This document shows, one piece after another, positions 26,829-38,902 of a DNA stretch of 64,000 bases; positions within the stretch are counted from its first letter, which is position 1, and each line of letters starts with the position of its first letter. The notes beneath the pieces are model-generated. The model had not been told where the DNA came from, searched no databases, and worked only from the letters and a program-made list of their open reading frames with translations. Source of the DNA: Candidatus Rifleibacteriota bacterium (lineage in GTDB: Bacteria; Muiribacteriota; Ozemobacteria; Ozemobacterales; Ozemobacteraceae); assembly GCA_015233565.1 (NCBI GenBank), contig JADFXM010000005.1, positions 62,001 to 126,000 on the forward strand. The letters run 5' to 3'. Made by a program: the position numbers and the translations under genes.

Positions 26829-28456
26829 TTGATCTGCTCAAAGAGGTTTTGAGACAAAAGAATACTCTCCTTATGTTGCCCATGTCCGGCGGTTCCGGAT
26901 TTATCGACTCCAGTGAAGGAACGTACAATTGAAACTCCGATTTTTTGAAATTTCTTTATTGCAACAAGGAATTCATATGGCCAAAAAAGGATATCCAGGG
27001 GCTTTGCCGGAGGTTTTGCCAAAGGCCTGTCACCAAGAAAAATTTTCAAAGGAAATTCCTTTTCATCATATGGTTGAAAAAACCAATTGGCCTCATTAAA
27101 ATATTTGAAGCTATCTGCAACTTTTCTGTAAAGCATAATTTTCGTTTTCTCAGTAAAATTGATCGGCCCAACTACGATATCCGGTCCTTCCATGTGTGTG
27201 ACCTTAATCTCAATAGAGTTAATGGTGAAAGAAACCCCATGTTTTTCATAGAGTAAGGTTTCTAAAACACTCAGAGTTCCAAGGGAATCTATTACGAGAG
27301 GTTGGCTTTTGAAACCTAGACACATCTTTATCATAGCTTCCATTTTTTCATATTCCTCTTGCAAAGTCTGAGCAAGAGCCTCAAGTTGAGGAACAACGTC
27401 AACATCGCCTCCAGTTTTCATTTTAGCAGTTCTAAGTTGATTTTTTACATCTGAGCACTCAAGGCGAATCTTTTTCATGGCAATGGTTTCTTCAGCAACA
27501 GTGCGTCTCTTTATTTTCCTCAGTGCAGAAGCTTGTGGAGTAACGGTCCTGATTTCGCTTATTATTCCGGTTACTTTGAGTCCATGGCGGCTAGTGCTAA
27601 CCACTTCCAGGAGTTTTTCAAGTTCACCCTGGGCCATGAAAGCATTTGGATAACGCTGTTCGGGATCGCGTTTCAAAAGGCACATGACGACATCTTCAAG
27701 TTTTTTTGGAATCGAGGAAACAATCTGTCTTGGCCATGGAAAATCCCATTTTGTTTGCATAAGGAAAATTTCCATTTCCTTTTTTCCTGGAAAAGGCAGG
27801 CGACCGGTAAGTTTCTCATACATCAAGACCCCAAAAGAAAAGAGGTCTGACAATGTGTCAACCGGTTTGTTAGTCAACTGCTCGGGGCTTGCATAAACGA
27901 CCGTGTATAAGCGCTCAGCGCTTTGGTCCATGTCGTCATCATCTTTAAGATATTTGGCAATTCCAAAATCTATGAACTTTGGAATCATCGCAGAGCCATC
28001 CAGGAGGATGTTCTGAGGTTTTATGTCCTGATGTACAATTCCTTGTTTGTGCATGTGCCCCAACGCATCCAGACATTGAATGAAAATCTTCAAATAGTCT
28101 TCCATTGTTGGAATAGGAAGTGCTTCACTCTTTTTGTTAGGGACATGTCTCCTTGGAAGATCGTCCAGCGAAATACCTTTGACAAATTCAATCGCAATAT
28201 AATGCCATTTGCCTTCTTGTCCGGCATCGCCATATGAAACGATATTCGGATGTTTCAAACTTTTGAGCATTTCCCCTTCAAGCTTGAATTTGCCCAAAAC
28301 AGTGGGATTTTCAACGCAATCAGGGGATAAAATTTTTATTGCGAACTTTTTTTTGGTTTTTGCTTCTTCACCAATATATACAAAACCCATTCCGCCACAC
28401 CCGATAAGGTCTAGCAGTTTATATTTCTTTAGTTCGGGCGTGGCAGAAGAAGACAT
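26825..28456 (-). CDS. Hanks-type serine/threonine protein kinase
   Basis: The 543-residue product has a complete kinase domain at about 12-285: Gly loop GCGGMG at 19-24, Lys41, catalytic loop HQDIKPQN with Asp144 (HQD instead of HRD), DFG at 163-165, and APE-like ASPEQL. The missing HRD arginine suggests activity without activation-loop phosphorylation. The C-terminal 250 residues contain a coiled coil (about 330-375) and an unrecognised domain; no membrane segment or PASTA repeat is visible. It is encoded with a PP2C phosphatase and an anchored TPR protein, forming a reversible phosphorylation module. Confidence 0.92.
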   Translation of the reverse strand: MSSSATPELKKYKLLDLIGCGGMGFVYIGEEAKTKKKFAIKILSPDCVENPTVLGKFKLEGEMLKSLKHPNIVSYGDAGQEGKWHYIAIEFVKGISLDDLPRRHVPNKKSEALPIPTMEDYLKIFIQCLDALGHMHKQGIVHQDIKPQNILLDGSAMIPKFIDFGIAKYLKDDDDMDQSAERLYTVVYASPEQLTNKPVDTLSDLFSFGVLMYEKLTGRLPFPGKKEMEIFLMQTKWDFPWPRQIVSSIPKKLEDVVMCLLKRDPEQRYPNAFMAQGELEKLLEVVSTSRHGLKVTGIISEIRTVTPQASALRKIKRRTVAEETIAMKKIRLECSDVKNQLRTAKMKTGGDVDVVPQLEALAQTLQEEYEKMEAMIKMCLGFKSQPLVIDSLGTLSVLETLLYEKHGVSFTINSIEIKVTHMEGPDIVVGPINFTEKTKIMLYRKVADSFKYFNEANWFFQPYDEKEFPLKIFLGDRPLAKPPAKPLDILFWPYEFLVAIKKFQKIGVSIVRSFTGVDKSGTAGHGQHKESILLSQNLFEQIK

Positions 28457-28471
28457 AAAAGATTATCGTAT

Positions 28472-29020
28472 TTATTTCTGTTTAGCGATAAAATCAATTC
28501 GTTCCTGGGCATTTTTCGCAATCTTGGAATTTGGTTTAAGTCTTATGACCTCATTCCATTCCTTGATGGCTTCCTGATGCTGGCTCTTTTTAAAATAGCT
28601 GTTGGCAAGATAATAATGCTGATTTTCATTGTTAGGTTTTATCGCCAATGCCCTTTTATAAGTATCGATAGCTTTATCTGTTTCGTTATTGCTGTAGTAC
28701 ATAAAAGCCAACCAATCTAAAAGGTCAACATTATTGGGGTCAGAAGCAAGCAATTTTTCAACTTCATTGATTCCTTCGCCCGTTCCAGCCGTATATTTTG
28801 TAAGCAATTCCTGTTCTTCCTGTTTCATTTGACTCTGGAGATCATTTCCAGAAAGGACAGCTTTAAATCTTTTTTCAGAAGATTGAGCATCTTTTTTTCC
28901 TTCACCGGAATCCGCAGAGTTATCCGGAGCAGGAGCTTTGTCTTTGGACATCATCAAGACTACTACTATTGCCACTAAAACTACCACGCCAACAACGATT
29001 AAAATTGTAACCATGTCCAT
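28472..29020 (-). CDS. Membrane-anchored TPR protein
   Basis: The 182-residue product has a single N-terminal membrane helix (about residues 4-24, Val-rich), an acidic linker, and two to three TPR units at about 75-175 (for example AIDTYKRALAIKPNNENQHYY). AAAGGAGG precedes the ATG by about a dozen bases. It lies between phosphatase and kinase genes, 15 bp ahead of the latter, and probably scaffolds the module at the membrane. Confidence 0.85.
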   Translation of the reverse strand: MDMVTILIVVGVVVLVAIVVVLMMSKDKAPAPDNSADSGEGKKDAQSSEKRFKAVLSGNDLQSQMKQEEQELLTKYTAGTGEGINEVEKLLASDPNNVDLLDWLAFMYYSNNETDKAIDTYKRALAIKPNNENQHYYLANSYFKKSQHQEAIKEWNEVIRLKPNSKIAKNAQERIDFIAKQK

Positions 29021-29096
29021 AATCTATTTTTTCCTCCTTTAAATTTTTTCATAACATTTTATTGAACAAAAAGCATCTTTTTTTTATCCCATTTTT

Positions 29097-29912
29097 TTAC
29101 CCTCTCCAAAAGCCATAGAGTAACGCTTTGACTCTCTCTAAGGAAAACTTAGGAGGGAAAATCAACGGGACTTCGTTTATTTTGATTACTACGGCTGTAG
29201 AATTATCGGCCCCTCCAGCTTTGTTGGCCTGCTGAACAAGAACCGACGCGGTTTTATTAAAAGCATTGGAAATCAAAACATTTTTTATTTCTTCATCTGA
29301 AACCAAACCTGTAATGCCATCCGAAAGTAAAACAATCAGATCTCCCGGCATCAAATTCAGCTCAAAAGAGTCAATGGAAACAAATTCTCTAGGACCCATC
29401 ACTCGGCTGAGTATATGTCTTCCAGGATGAACCTTGGCTTGGTCTGGGGTAAGTTTACCCAATCGGATTTGTTCTCCGACTAGGGTGTGATCTCTAGTTA
29501 TTTGTTCAAGTTTGCCATTTCTCAGTAAATAAGCACGCGTATCTCCAATGTGACCTATAATTGCTTTGGATGAAGAAATGGCAATTGTTGTCAAAGTTGT
29601 TCCCATTCCTTCGCACTGGGGATTTTTTTTCACATGTTCACGAAGATATTGATTTGCATCTCCTACCAATGTTTCCATGGTGGATTTGGTAAGTTCGTGT
29701 TCCTTCCAGGTTGATAGGTCTCGTTGAAGGGATTGAACTGCCAAACTTGAAGCAATTTCACCACTAACATGGCCACCTACGCCATCAGCCACAGCAAATA
29801 AGCATAGCTTTTTTGACAGGGATGGTTCTTGCCACGGTGGAATTGAAAGGAAACTATCTTCATTATTGGCCCTTTTCAATCCCGGGTGTGTAAAACAACT
29901 TACTTCAAGCAG
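29097..29912 (-). CDS. PP2C-type serine/threonine phosphatase, probable CTG start
   Basis: All PP2C metal-site motifs are present: NNEDSF, ADGVGGHVSGE, GHIGDTRAY, LLSDGITGLV and GGADNSTA. The kinase-partner type (PrpC/Stp1) fits. A TTG at 29879 would begin at MKRANNED and lose the first beta strand, and it has no ribosome site at the right distance. The frame is open upstream and reads CFTHPGLKRANNED, the normal family N-terminus. The only plausible start there is CTG at 29912, placed 7 bases after GGGAG. I therefore extend the gene by 11 codons to 271 residues. First gene of the kinase operon. Confidence 0.88.
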   Translation of the reverse strand: MLEVSCFTHPGLKRANNEDSFLSIPPWQEPSLSKKLCLFAVADGVGGHVSGEIASSLAVQSLQRDLSTWKEHELTKSTMETLVGDANQYLREHVKKNPQCEGMGTTLTTIAISSSKAIIGHIGDTRAYLLRNGKLEQITRDHTLVGEQIRLGKLTPDQAKVHPGRHILSRVMGPREFVSIDSFELNLMPGDLIVLLSDGITGLVSDEEIKNVLISNAFNKTASVLVQQANKAGGADNSTAVVIKINEVPLIFPPKFSLERVKALLYGFWRG

Positions 29913-29961
29913 ATTATTTCTCCCAAAAAATTTATTTTCTAAAGTTAGAGATTATACAATG

Positions 29962-29986
29962 AAATTTGTTTAAGGAAAACAAATTT
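29962..29986. promoter_or_regulatory. Inverted repeat in divergent phosphatase/sensor promoter region
   Basis: AAATTTGTTT (29962-29971) and AAACAAATTT (29977-29986) are perfect 10-bp arms around AAGGA. The element lies in the 117-bp space between divergent genes, where an operator controlling both directions would be expected. A short T-run follows on the plus strand, so an attenuator hairpin is possible. Confidence 0.45.
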
Positions 29987-30029
29987 TTGTCGATAAAGAA
30001 TGCGAATTGCTGTCTTTGAGGTGAAAAAA

Positions 30030-32468
30030 ATGGAAGGGCAGAAAAACTCCGGAATTAGAGAACTCCAGATCGCGAATGGTCTGGTTACCCTGAGGTGGAT
30101 TGCAATACCTATGTTGTTGGGTTTTGCCCTCATTTCCACTCGTAAACTAGGAATGATTTTCCCTATTGAACCACTCTATATAACTTCCTGCATTTTGGCA
30201 ATATTGAATATTTATTTTACAATTCATATATCAATGTTATCAAGACAGGTACTCTTGAGGCATGGCCAATCTGTTTTGAGAAGATTTATGGTGAGGTCAA
30301 TTTCTTCATTTATTAATCGCTTGAAATCCAAAGGGGTTATGGTGTTTTTCCAAATTCCTGGAATCTCATTCAAATTGATTTCGTCTATTTATCTGATGGT
30401 TCTGGAAGCCTTAGGTGGATTAAGGTTTAATCTTCTTTCAATTAAGAATGTAATGCATAGCCAAGTAATAATGGATACCTTGGCAATTGTTTTTTTTATC
30501 CGATTTACAGGGTCTACAGAGAGTCCTCTTACCTTACTCAGCGTAATTCCAATAATAATGGCCGGAGCAGTTCTGGGTTGGAGAACCGGGGCTTTTTATG
30601 CAATAGTAGCTTCCTGTGGTTTTCTTGGGTTAGGTTTGCTCGTAAATTTTCGTTTCCTGACTCACATAAAATTTTATGGCCCTCAATTCGGTGATCTGGG
30701 AATCTCAACGGGGTGGACCATTTCAAATTTTATGGTATTGCTGTTTTCTCTTCTTGGAACTGCATATATTTCTAATCACCTGACAAACAATTTTAAAGAG
30801 AGGATTTTCTTTTTAACTCAATTTCTGGATAAAAGCAGAAAAGAAAGTTCAGCTCAAATTTGCGTTGCTGAGAACTGCTCGAATTCATGGGTTTTAGTTG
30901 ACCCCGACGGAATAGTAATAAAATACAAAAGAGGCGCAATCAATCTCTTTCCACAAAAATTATTGGGGCAAAGTATTTTAGAAGAGATGCCTGTATTCAA
31001 GCAATATGGATTGGGGTACATTCTCCAGTCAGTTCTATCCTCCCGGAAAAACCGGGAAATTGATCGAATTAGAGTCCAAACCAAGGATGGCCTCACGCAT
31101 AATATCAGTTGCAGAGTTTTTCCTATCATTGAAAACAATAAGCAGCCTAACGCAATTATTCTAATAGAAGATATTACTGAAGTTTTATCATTACGAGAAA
31201 AAGTTGAAAGTTTAAGACAGAACTACGATGGAATTAAGCAGGAACTTGAAAAAAACAGAACTGATACCAACGATTTGAATCAACAATTAGCTCAGAGCTT
31301 GAAAATTGGAAATGAAAGGGCTCAGGAAATAGTTTCGCTAAATCAAAAAGTCAAAGAATTCGAGGAAAGTAAAAACGGCGACGCCGGAATGATAACCTCA
31401 TTAAGTGCCCAGTTGACTTGCCTGAAGGGGGCTTTTGATTCAAGAAATGCAAAATTATCATACAAACAAATGATTCTAGAGGAGATGACCGAGCTGTTAA
31501 AGAGTTGCACTCAGCTTGAAAACCTAACTTCTATGATAGAAAGACGTTCAAAGGCTTTGTTTAAACTCGACAATGCGTGTCTTCAGATTTTCCCAACTCC
31601 TCCCAATTTGATTAAGATGGAGGAAATACTCGATCATCGAAGAGCATCACCACGTCTTCTTGATCTTCCAAGAAAGAATCCAAAAGTTCTTGAGCCGGTT
31701 TTGAATGAGGGACAACCTGTAGTTATCAGAGCTGAAGTTCGCCCCGATAATACTGCTAGTATGGCAATTACAAAAGGAAATTTGCAAAGATTGGTAGCCT
31801 ATATTCCCATCAGACATGGTACTGATTTGATTGGAATGATGATGCTTGACCGTTATGGGGCAGAAGATAATAGTGAAAAGATGCTTGAGGGCCTGGCCTA
31901 CTATCTGGGGCACACTGCAATTGCCCTTAAAAACGCCATTGAAACCAGAAATCTGGAAACTAAATTACAAAAGCTTACGGACAGCATTGAAAAACTTGAA
32001 GGACACACAAAGAGTCTATTTAAGCTAATAAATTTTGTTCCCAGTTTAAATGAGCGACCATTTTCGGAATTTGCTGAAAACATGGCTTCTTTTATCGGAG
32101 CAAACGATGTAATGATTGTCAGATTACATAGCGATGGCACCAAACAATGTCTCGCTCGTTATCGAAATGACATTGGATATACCCTCCTTCCGATAGAGGA
32201 GCCGGTAGTAAGAAGCATTGTTGCTAACCCCAAGAACAAGGCTATTGTAAAAGGATTGGAAAACGAAATTTTGATGGCCGGGTTTCCTCTCTGCCAGGGA
32301 CCTAAATTAAGCGGAGCTCTGATAATCCATTTCAAAGATCGATTGGAAACCATACCGCCATTATTGGAAACTTCGGTAAGGTTAGCAGAAGGGCATCTAT
32401 CCTTGCTGATACTAAGAGAAGAAAAGGAACTTTGGGAAAACTTCTACCAAACGAATCTAAAAATATGA
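30030..32468 (+). CDS. Membrane PAS/GAF sensor protein without visible output domain
   Basis: I choose ATG 30030, which has GAGGTG at 30018-30023; the ATG at 30000 has no ribosome site. The 812-residue product has six or so membrane helices (about 10-245), a PAS-like domain (about 275-390, ending ILIEDITEVLSLREK), a coiled coil (about 390-490) and two GAF-like domains (about 500-640 and 660-800). No histidine kinase, GGDEF, EAL, phosphatase or DNA-binding module follows. It probably signals through a partner; the divergent PP2C and kinase genes are the obvious candidates. The ligand is unknown. Confidence 0.8.
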   Translation: MEGQKNSGIRELQIANGLVTLRWIAIPMLLGFALISTRKLGMIFPIEPLYITSCILAILNIYFTIHISMLSRQVLLRHGQSVLRRFMVRSISSFINRLKSKGVMVFFQIPGISFKLISSIYLMVLEALGGLRFNLLSIKNVMHSQVIMDTLAIVFFIRFTGSTESPLTLLSVIPIIMAGAVLGWRTGAFYAIVASCGFLGLGLLVNFRFLTHIKFYGPQFGDLGISTGWTISNFMVLLFSLLGTAYISNHLTNNFKERIFFLTQFLDKSRKESSAQICVAENCSNSWVLVDPDGIVIKYKRGAINLFPQKLLGQSILEEMPVFKQYGLGYILQSVLSSRKNREIDRIRVQTKDGLTHNISCRVFPIIENNKQPNAIILIEDITEVLSLREKVESLRQNYDGIKQELEKNRTDTNDLNQQLAQSLKIGNERAQEIVSLNQKVKEFEESKNGDAGMITSLSAQLTCLKGAFDSRNAKLSYKQMILEEMTELLKSCTQLENLTSMIERRSKALFKLDNACLQIFPTPPNLIKMEEILDHRRASPRLLDLPRKNPKVLEPVLNEGQPVVIRAEVRPDNTASMAITKGNLQRLVAYIPIRHGTDLIGMMMLDRYGAEDNSEKMLEGLAYYLGHTAIALKNAIETRNLETKLQKLTDSIEKLEGHTKSLFKLINFVPSLNERPFSEFAENMASFIGANDVMIVRLHSDGTKQCLARYRNDIGYTLLPIEEPVVRSIVANPKNKAIVKGLENEILMAGFPLCQGPKLSGALIIHFKDRLETIPPLLETSVRLAEGHLSLLILREEKELWENFYQTNLKI

Positions 32469-32475
32469 AGTTGGA

Positions 32476-32955
32476 ATGTTAATCCCCAAAAAGGCTGCCA
32501 GTGTCCTGGAAGTTCGAAAAGCTACAATTTCTGATGCCCCAGGAATTCATGAGTTAGAAATATCTGTATTTCTCCCGGAAGATGTTTTTTCAATCAGAAG
32601 AATTCGCTACCTAATTTCCTCGCCAACAGTTTTTTCTTTAGTTGCCATTCTGGATGATGGAAAAATCGGAGCAAATGTTATTGCTCTCATCCGTAGGTTT
32701 TCTGTCCAATCGGGAAGAATATATAAAATTTCGGTTGCACCATCTATTTCGGGAAATGGATGGGCATCCTGTCTTTTGGATGAAATTGAAAAGAATTTCA
32801 AAAAGCAAAAAATAAGGAAAATATGCGCTGAGGTTAGAGAAGGGAATATACCTTCCCGAAATTTATTCCTAAAAAATGGATATTCTGAAAACGGTTTCCT
32901 GGATGCTTATTATCCCAATGGCGAAGCTGGAATCAAATTTTGGAAGAAAATTTGA
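32476..32955 (+). CDS. GNAT-family N-acetyltransferase
   Basis: The 159-residue product has the GNAT acetyl-CoA motif A in KISVAPSISGNGWASCLL and the motif B region RNLFLKNGYSENGF, close to RimI-type enzymes. It starts 7 bp after the sensor stop, so it is in the same transcript. The substrate (protein N-terminus, antibiotic or metabolite) cannot be told. Confidence 0.85.
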   Translation: MLIPKKAASVLEVRKATISDAPGIHELEISVFLPEDVFSIRRIRYLISSPTVFSLVAILDDGKIGANVIALIRRFSVQSGRIYKISVAPSISGNGWASCLLDEIEKNFKKQKIRKICAEVREGNIPSRNLFLKNGYSENGFLDAYYPNGEAGIKFWKKI

Positions 32956-33069
32956 CTTTCTTTGAGTTTTGTGGCAAAAAGAAAAGATACAGAGCGATTT
33001 TTGAAGAAAATTTAGAATCGCCCCAATATTTCAAAATCAAACGCCTCATAAGCACCAGGAGGTCAGAAA

Positions 33070-33348
33070 ATGCCGTTTGAACAGATTCAAAATGAACTTC
33101 AGCTTGAAGTTGAACGACTTGGAGCAGGCAAAGCGGCAGGTCCCGTTTGCTCAATCATCGTCACTGTAACTCCCGAAATCATCAAATTTTCTGATTCAGC
33201 AGCTGATTCGGTAATTCCAATTGAACAAGCAAATGTGATCCTCGAAAAACTTCGGACTCTTCCAGATAAAGCGGGTTGGGAAGAATGTTGGAATTCGATA
33301 ATGCAAGCTGAGCGTGAAATCTCTCTAACGAACACAACTATACAGTAA
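33070..33348 (+). CDS. Small protein of unknown function
   Basis: This 92-residue frame has a strong ribosome site (AGGAGG ten bases before ATG) and good coding character. The product is acidic and mixed alpha/beta, with one Trp-rich spot (GWEECWNS). No family is recognised. It lies 114 bp after the GNAT gene and ahead of a bidirectional terminator. Confidence 0.7.
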   Translation: MPFEQIQNELQLEVERLGAGKAAGPVCSIIVTVTPEIIKFSDSAADSVIPIEQANVILEKLRTLPDKAGWEECWNSIMQAEREISLTNTTIQ

Positions 33349-33510
33349 TTTCAGTCCGTTTGCCTTGCGATTTCTAAAACAAAATTAACCTTTTTCTGTA
33401 ATTACATCAAGGTCTATTTGGCCAAAAAAAGCAATTAGAAAAAGAAAAATTCCTATGGAATCAATTACAAAAATTTTGTTTTTCATCTTTAGTAGTACCT
33501 GTTAAAAAAA

Positions 33511-33541
33511 GGGCGGAAAGCTATTTTCCGCCCATGTTTTT
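33511..33541. terminator. Bidirectional rho-independent terminator
   Basis: GGGCGGAAA (33511-33519) pairs with TTTCCGCCC (33525-33533) over a 5-nt loop. Seven A precede and ATGTTTTT follows, so it can end both the plus-strand small-protein transcript and the convergent gpmA transcript. Confidence 0.9.
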
Positions 33542-33611
33542 AAGTAAAGTTTCGCACTTTTTATTCTCAACTTCCAAAAATGTGCGAAATCTCACCTCGA
33601 TAAATTGTTTA

Positions 33612-34361
33612 TTATTTTTTAGCCTTTCCTTGATTGGCTACAGCTTCCATAGCTTTTTTAACTTCTTCCGGGTCGCCCAAATAGTAATGTTTAATTGGCT
33701 TCAATTCCGCATCCAATTCATAAATCAACGGTAGTCCTGTGGGAATATTCAATTCTGTTATTGCTTCATCAGATACGTTGTCCAGGTATTTTACCAAAGC
33801 CCTTATGCTGTTCCCGTGGGCAGCAATCAACACCCTTTTTCCCGTTTTAATTGTGGGAGCAATTTGTTGATCCCAGAGTGGCACGAACCTTGAAACTGTA
33901 TTTTTGAGGCTTTCACAATCGGGAATTTGATCTTTTTTAAGTTCATTATATCGAATGTCTCTTGAGGGGTGCCTTTCATCAGTTTTTTCAAGAGCCGGCG
34001 GAGGAACATCATAAGATCTCCTCCAGACTAAAACCTGTTTTTCTCCGTATTTGAGGGCCATCTCAGATTTGTTGAGTCCTTGAAGAGCTCCATAATGCCT
34101 TTCATTCAATCTCCAGTCGCGAATGACAGGAATCCACATCAGGTCCATTTCATCCAATACAATCCATAAGGTTCTAATCGCTCTTTTTAAAACTGAAGTA
34201 AAAGCGATATCAAAGGTAAATCCTTCAGCTTTTAAAACTTTTCCACCCTTGTGTGCTTCGTTCAGCCCCTTTTCGGAAAGATCGACATCTGTCCAACCCG
34301 TAAAACGGTTCTCCATATTCCACACACTTTCACCATGTCTGACCAGAACCAGTTTATACAT
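33612..34361 (-). CDS. gpmA: 2,3-bisphosphoglycerate-dependent phosphoglycerate mutase
   Basis: The 249-residue glycolytic enzyme interconverts 3- and 2-phosphoglycerate. The phospho-acceptor His9 lies in [10 protein letters not shown], followed by [17 protein letters not shown] and the second catalytic His in [10 protein letters not shown]. Length matches the family (about 250). AAGGAGG precedes the ATG. A single-gene transcript on the minus strand, closed by the bidirectional terminator. Confidence 0.96.
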   Translation of the reverse strand: MYKLVLVRHGESVWNMENRFTGWTDVDLSEKGLNEAHKGGKVLKAEGFTFDIAFTSVLKRAIRTLWIVLDEMDLMWIPVIRDWRLNERHYGALQGLNKSEMALKYGEKQVLVWRRSYDVPPPALEKTDERHPSRDIRYNELKKDQIPDCESLKNTVSRFVPLWDQQIAPTIKTGKRVLIAAHGNSIRALVKYLDNVSDEAITELNIPTGLPLIYELDAELKPIKHYYLGDPEEVKKAMEAVANQGKAKK

Positions 34362-34425
34362 TTTCCATCCTCCTTGGAAGATTTCTTTTGAAAGTTTAAT
34401 ACAGATGCTTTTTGATGTCTATAAT

Positions 34426-34446
34426 ATTTGATATTATATTTGATAT
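34426..34446. repeat. Tandem 9-bp repeat in AT-rich leader of pseudopilin genes
   Basis: ATTTGATAT occurs at 34426-34434 and 34438-34446 (12-bp period). TATAAT words lie at 34420 and 34444. The spacing of about one helical turn suggests side-by-side binding sites for a regulator, but simple AT richness is an alternative. Confidence 0.4.
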
Positions 34447-34486
34447 AATAATATTAAGAAAGTTTTTCGTACATTTAGAAACAAAA

Positions 34487-37022
<2,536 letters not shown>

Positions 37023-37139
37023 ATTTGCATATCTACTAAATAATTCGGAGCTTGACATGATTTTTTCGTATCTTCTCACTATTAAGAAGTTATACTTTTT
37101 AGGAGCGCGATTTGTCACGCCCAGAGAAGGACAAATTCA

Positions 37140-38576
37140 ATGACTAAAATAAAAAGAGACAACTATCACCCCGAATTATTGAGAAGGTGCGCTTTTTCTT
37201 TACTTGAGGTGCTGATAGCTGTATCCATTTTTGCAGGAGCAGCCCTTCTTTTAATCCTTACAATGCGTCAAGGAGCTGGAAAAACAGAGGTTTTCAGCAA
37301 TGAGCACTTTACTGCAATGTTTTTGGCACAAAAAGTCCTAGAAGACATTAACGATAGAGTTGTCATCAATCCGCACTTTTTCAATGAGCTGATCGCTTCA
37401 GCCTCTGGTGCAGATTTGAAAGTAGTCGATGGAGAAAGTCCGTTTTTCAGACTTTTGGAAAATACCAAAAATTTTGAAACACTGGATGCCAAAGATGATT
37501 TGCCAATTACCCCACTTTCCAAAGACTTGTATGATCAACTAAAAGGTTTCAAATGCAGAGTTGAGTCCTTTTTCATTTCAGATCCAGAAAATTCCGGACA
37601 ATCAATTAATAATTTAATTGAGGTTAGGATAACCATTTCCTGGAAAGATGCCTCAGGAAACTTCCAGAAATACAAAATTCAGCAAATGATTCATGGTCAA
37701 AATAGGGACACGTTAAGAACCCCTATTCCCCAACCCCCAAAATTTCCACAGACTGTTGCAGTAAAAGCTCTCTGTAGTTGGTTTGATCCAAATTTTTCGG
37801 TTGACGGAAATTCAATCGATAGTTTTATAAAGTTTAACAAAGGCGGGGACCCAAACAAGGTGTTAGCGTTGGGAAGATTGCTTTCTGCTCTGTTAATGTG
37901 TAATTCGAGTGTTTCTGATTTTGAAACTGCTATTCAAAATGCCAAAACAGAACTTCAGCATTTAAAGGACACCAATGGTCGCCCAGACCAAATTGCAAAG
38001 TTAACTGAATATCTTGCACAATTAAAAGAACAGAAAGCTAGTACTCTATTTTATATCTTCGGAAGAGTTGAAGAGGATCTCAGAGAACTTGCCAAAGAAC
38101 CGTTAAATACTGCGAATATTGGAGAAGAACTGAAAAAAATAAAAGGAGCACTTGCTGGAGCTCCAATTCTATTAGCAAATCATCTTTTCAAAATCTCGTT
38201 GAACTTCGCTATAGCAGAAGCAAATTACAAGGAATTACTTATTCCCATGCAAAAAGGTGTTTCAGCCAACAGAGAAATTTTTCTCCTTCAGCATTTTATT
38301 GATTTAAGAAAAGCAGGCATTCTAATTTCAGCGCAATGGGGCATGAATCCTGACTCTAGAATACAGGAACATCAGGCTAATCTTATTTCCTTTTTAAAAG
38401 TTTACAAAGGGCATCAACCAATATTTTGCGACTACCTCAGCAAGGAACGACAAATCTCCAAGAGTATAAACACCCTAAAGTACGAATATAAGGCCCTCGA
38501 CGATCAACTTGGAAAAACCATAAACCTGGGATTGGTACTTGACAAAATCAAGAAGAATATCGAGAATATAAAATAA
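37140..38576 (+). CDS. Pseudopilin-like protein with long C-terminal domain (GspI-like start)
   Basis: The 478-residue product opens with a basic leader and a prepilin-type site CAF-SLLEVLIAVSIF, where Ala replaces Gly at the cleavage position; prepilin peptidases tolerate Ala. The N-terminal 190 residues resemble a minor pseudopilin (GspI/PilV type). The remaining 290 are an alpha-helical domain unlike any pseudopilin I know, with two coiled-coil-like stretches. AGAGAAGGA precedes the ATG. It follows the PilX-like gene by 117 bp. Confidence 0.78.
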   Translation: MTKIKRDNYHPELLRRCAFSLLEVLIAVSIFAGAALLLILTMRQGAGKTEVFSNEHFTAMFLAQKVLEDINDRVVINPHFFNELIASASGADLKVVDGESPFFRLLENTKNFETLDAKDDLPITPLSKDLYDQLKGFKCRVESFFISDPENSGQSINNLIEVRITISWKDASGNFQKYKIQQMIHGQNRDTLRTPIPQPPKFPQTVAVKALCSWFDPNFSVDGNSIDSFIKFNKGGDPNKVLALGRLLSALLMCNSSVSDFETAIQNAKTELQHLKDTNGRPDQIAKLTEYLAQLKEQKASTLFYIFGRVEEDLRELAKEPLNTANIGEELKKIKGALAGAPILLANHLFKISLNFAIAEANYKELLIPMQKGVSANREIFLLQHFIDLRKAGILISAQWGMNPDSRIQEHQANLISFLKVYKGHQPIFCDYLSKERQISKSINTLKYEYKALDDQLGKTINLGLVLDKIKKNIENIK

Positions 38577-38902
38577 TCCGGCCAGACTTTTCGCACTACA
38601 TTCATTAATAACCCTGGGACCTCGAATGGACTGGAAATGCCTAATAAAGGAATAACTGAAAGAATTTCCACTGACATGGAAGTGATTAATGCTGTTGGTA
38701 GTGTTCTTTGGAAGCGGGTAGAACCAGACCACTTTGGACGACATTAAGCAGCACCCCTGCCAACGTCCAGTAAGGCGTCGCACGCCAAGCAAGAATAATC
38801 GAGCGCCAGAAAACATTGTAGTATTTGATTTTGGAATTTAGGGAAACCTCTTTCACAAATGAAAACCTTTATTCCGGGTTGAATTTAAGATCATAAAATT
38901 CC

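Noticed and set aside
37052-37085. Promoter ahead of the third pseudopilin gene (TTGACA and TATTAA)
   Set aside because: The spacing is 22 bp, too long for a standard sigma-70 promoter.
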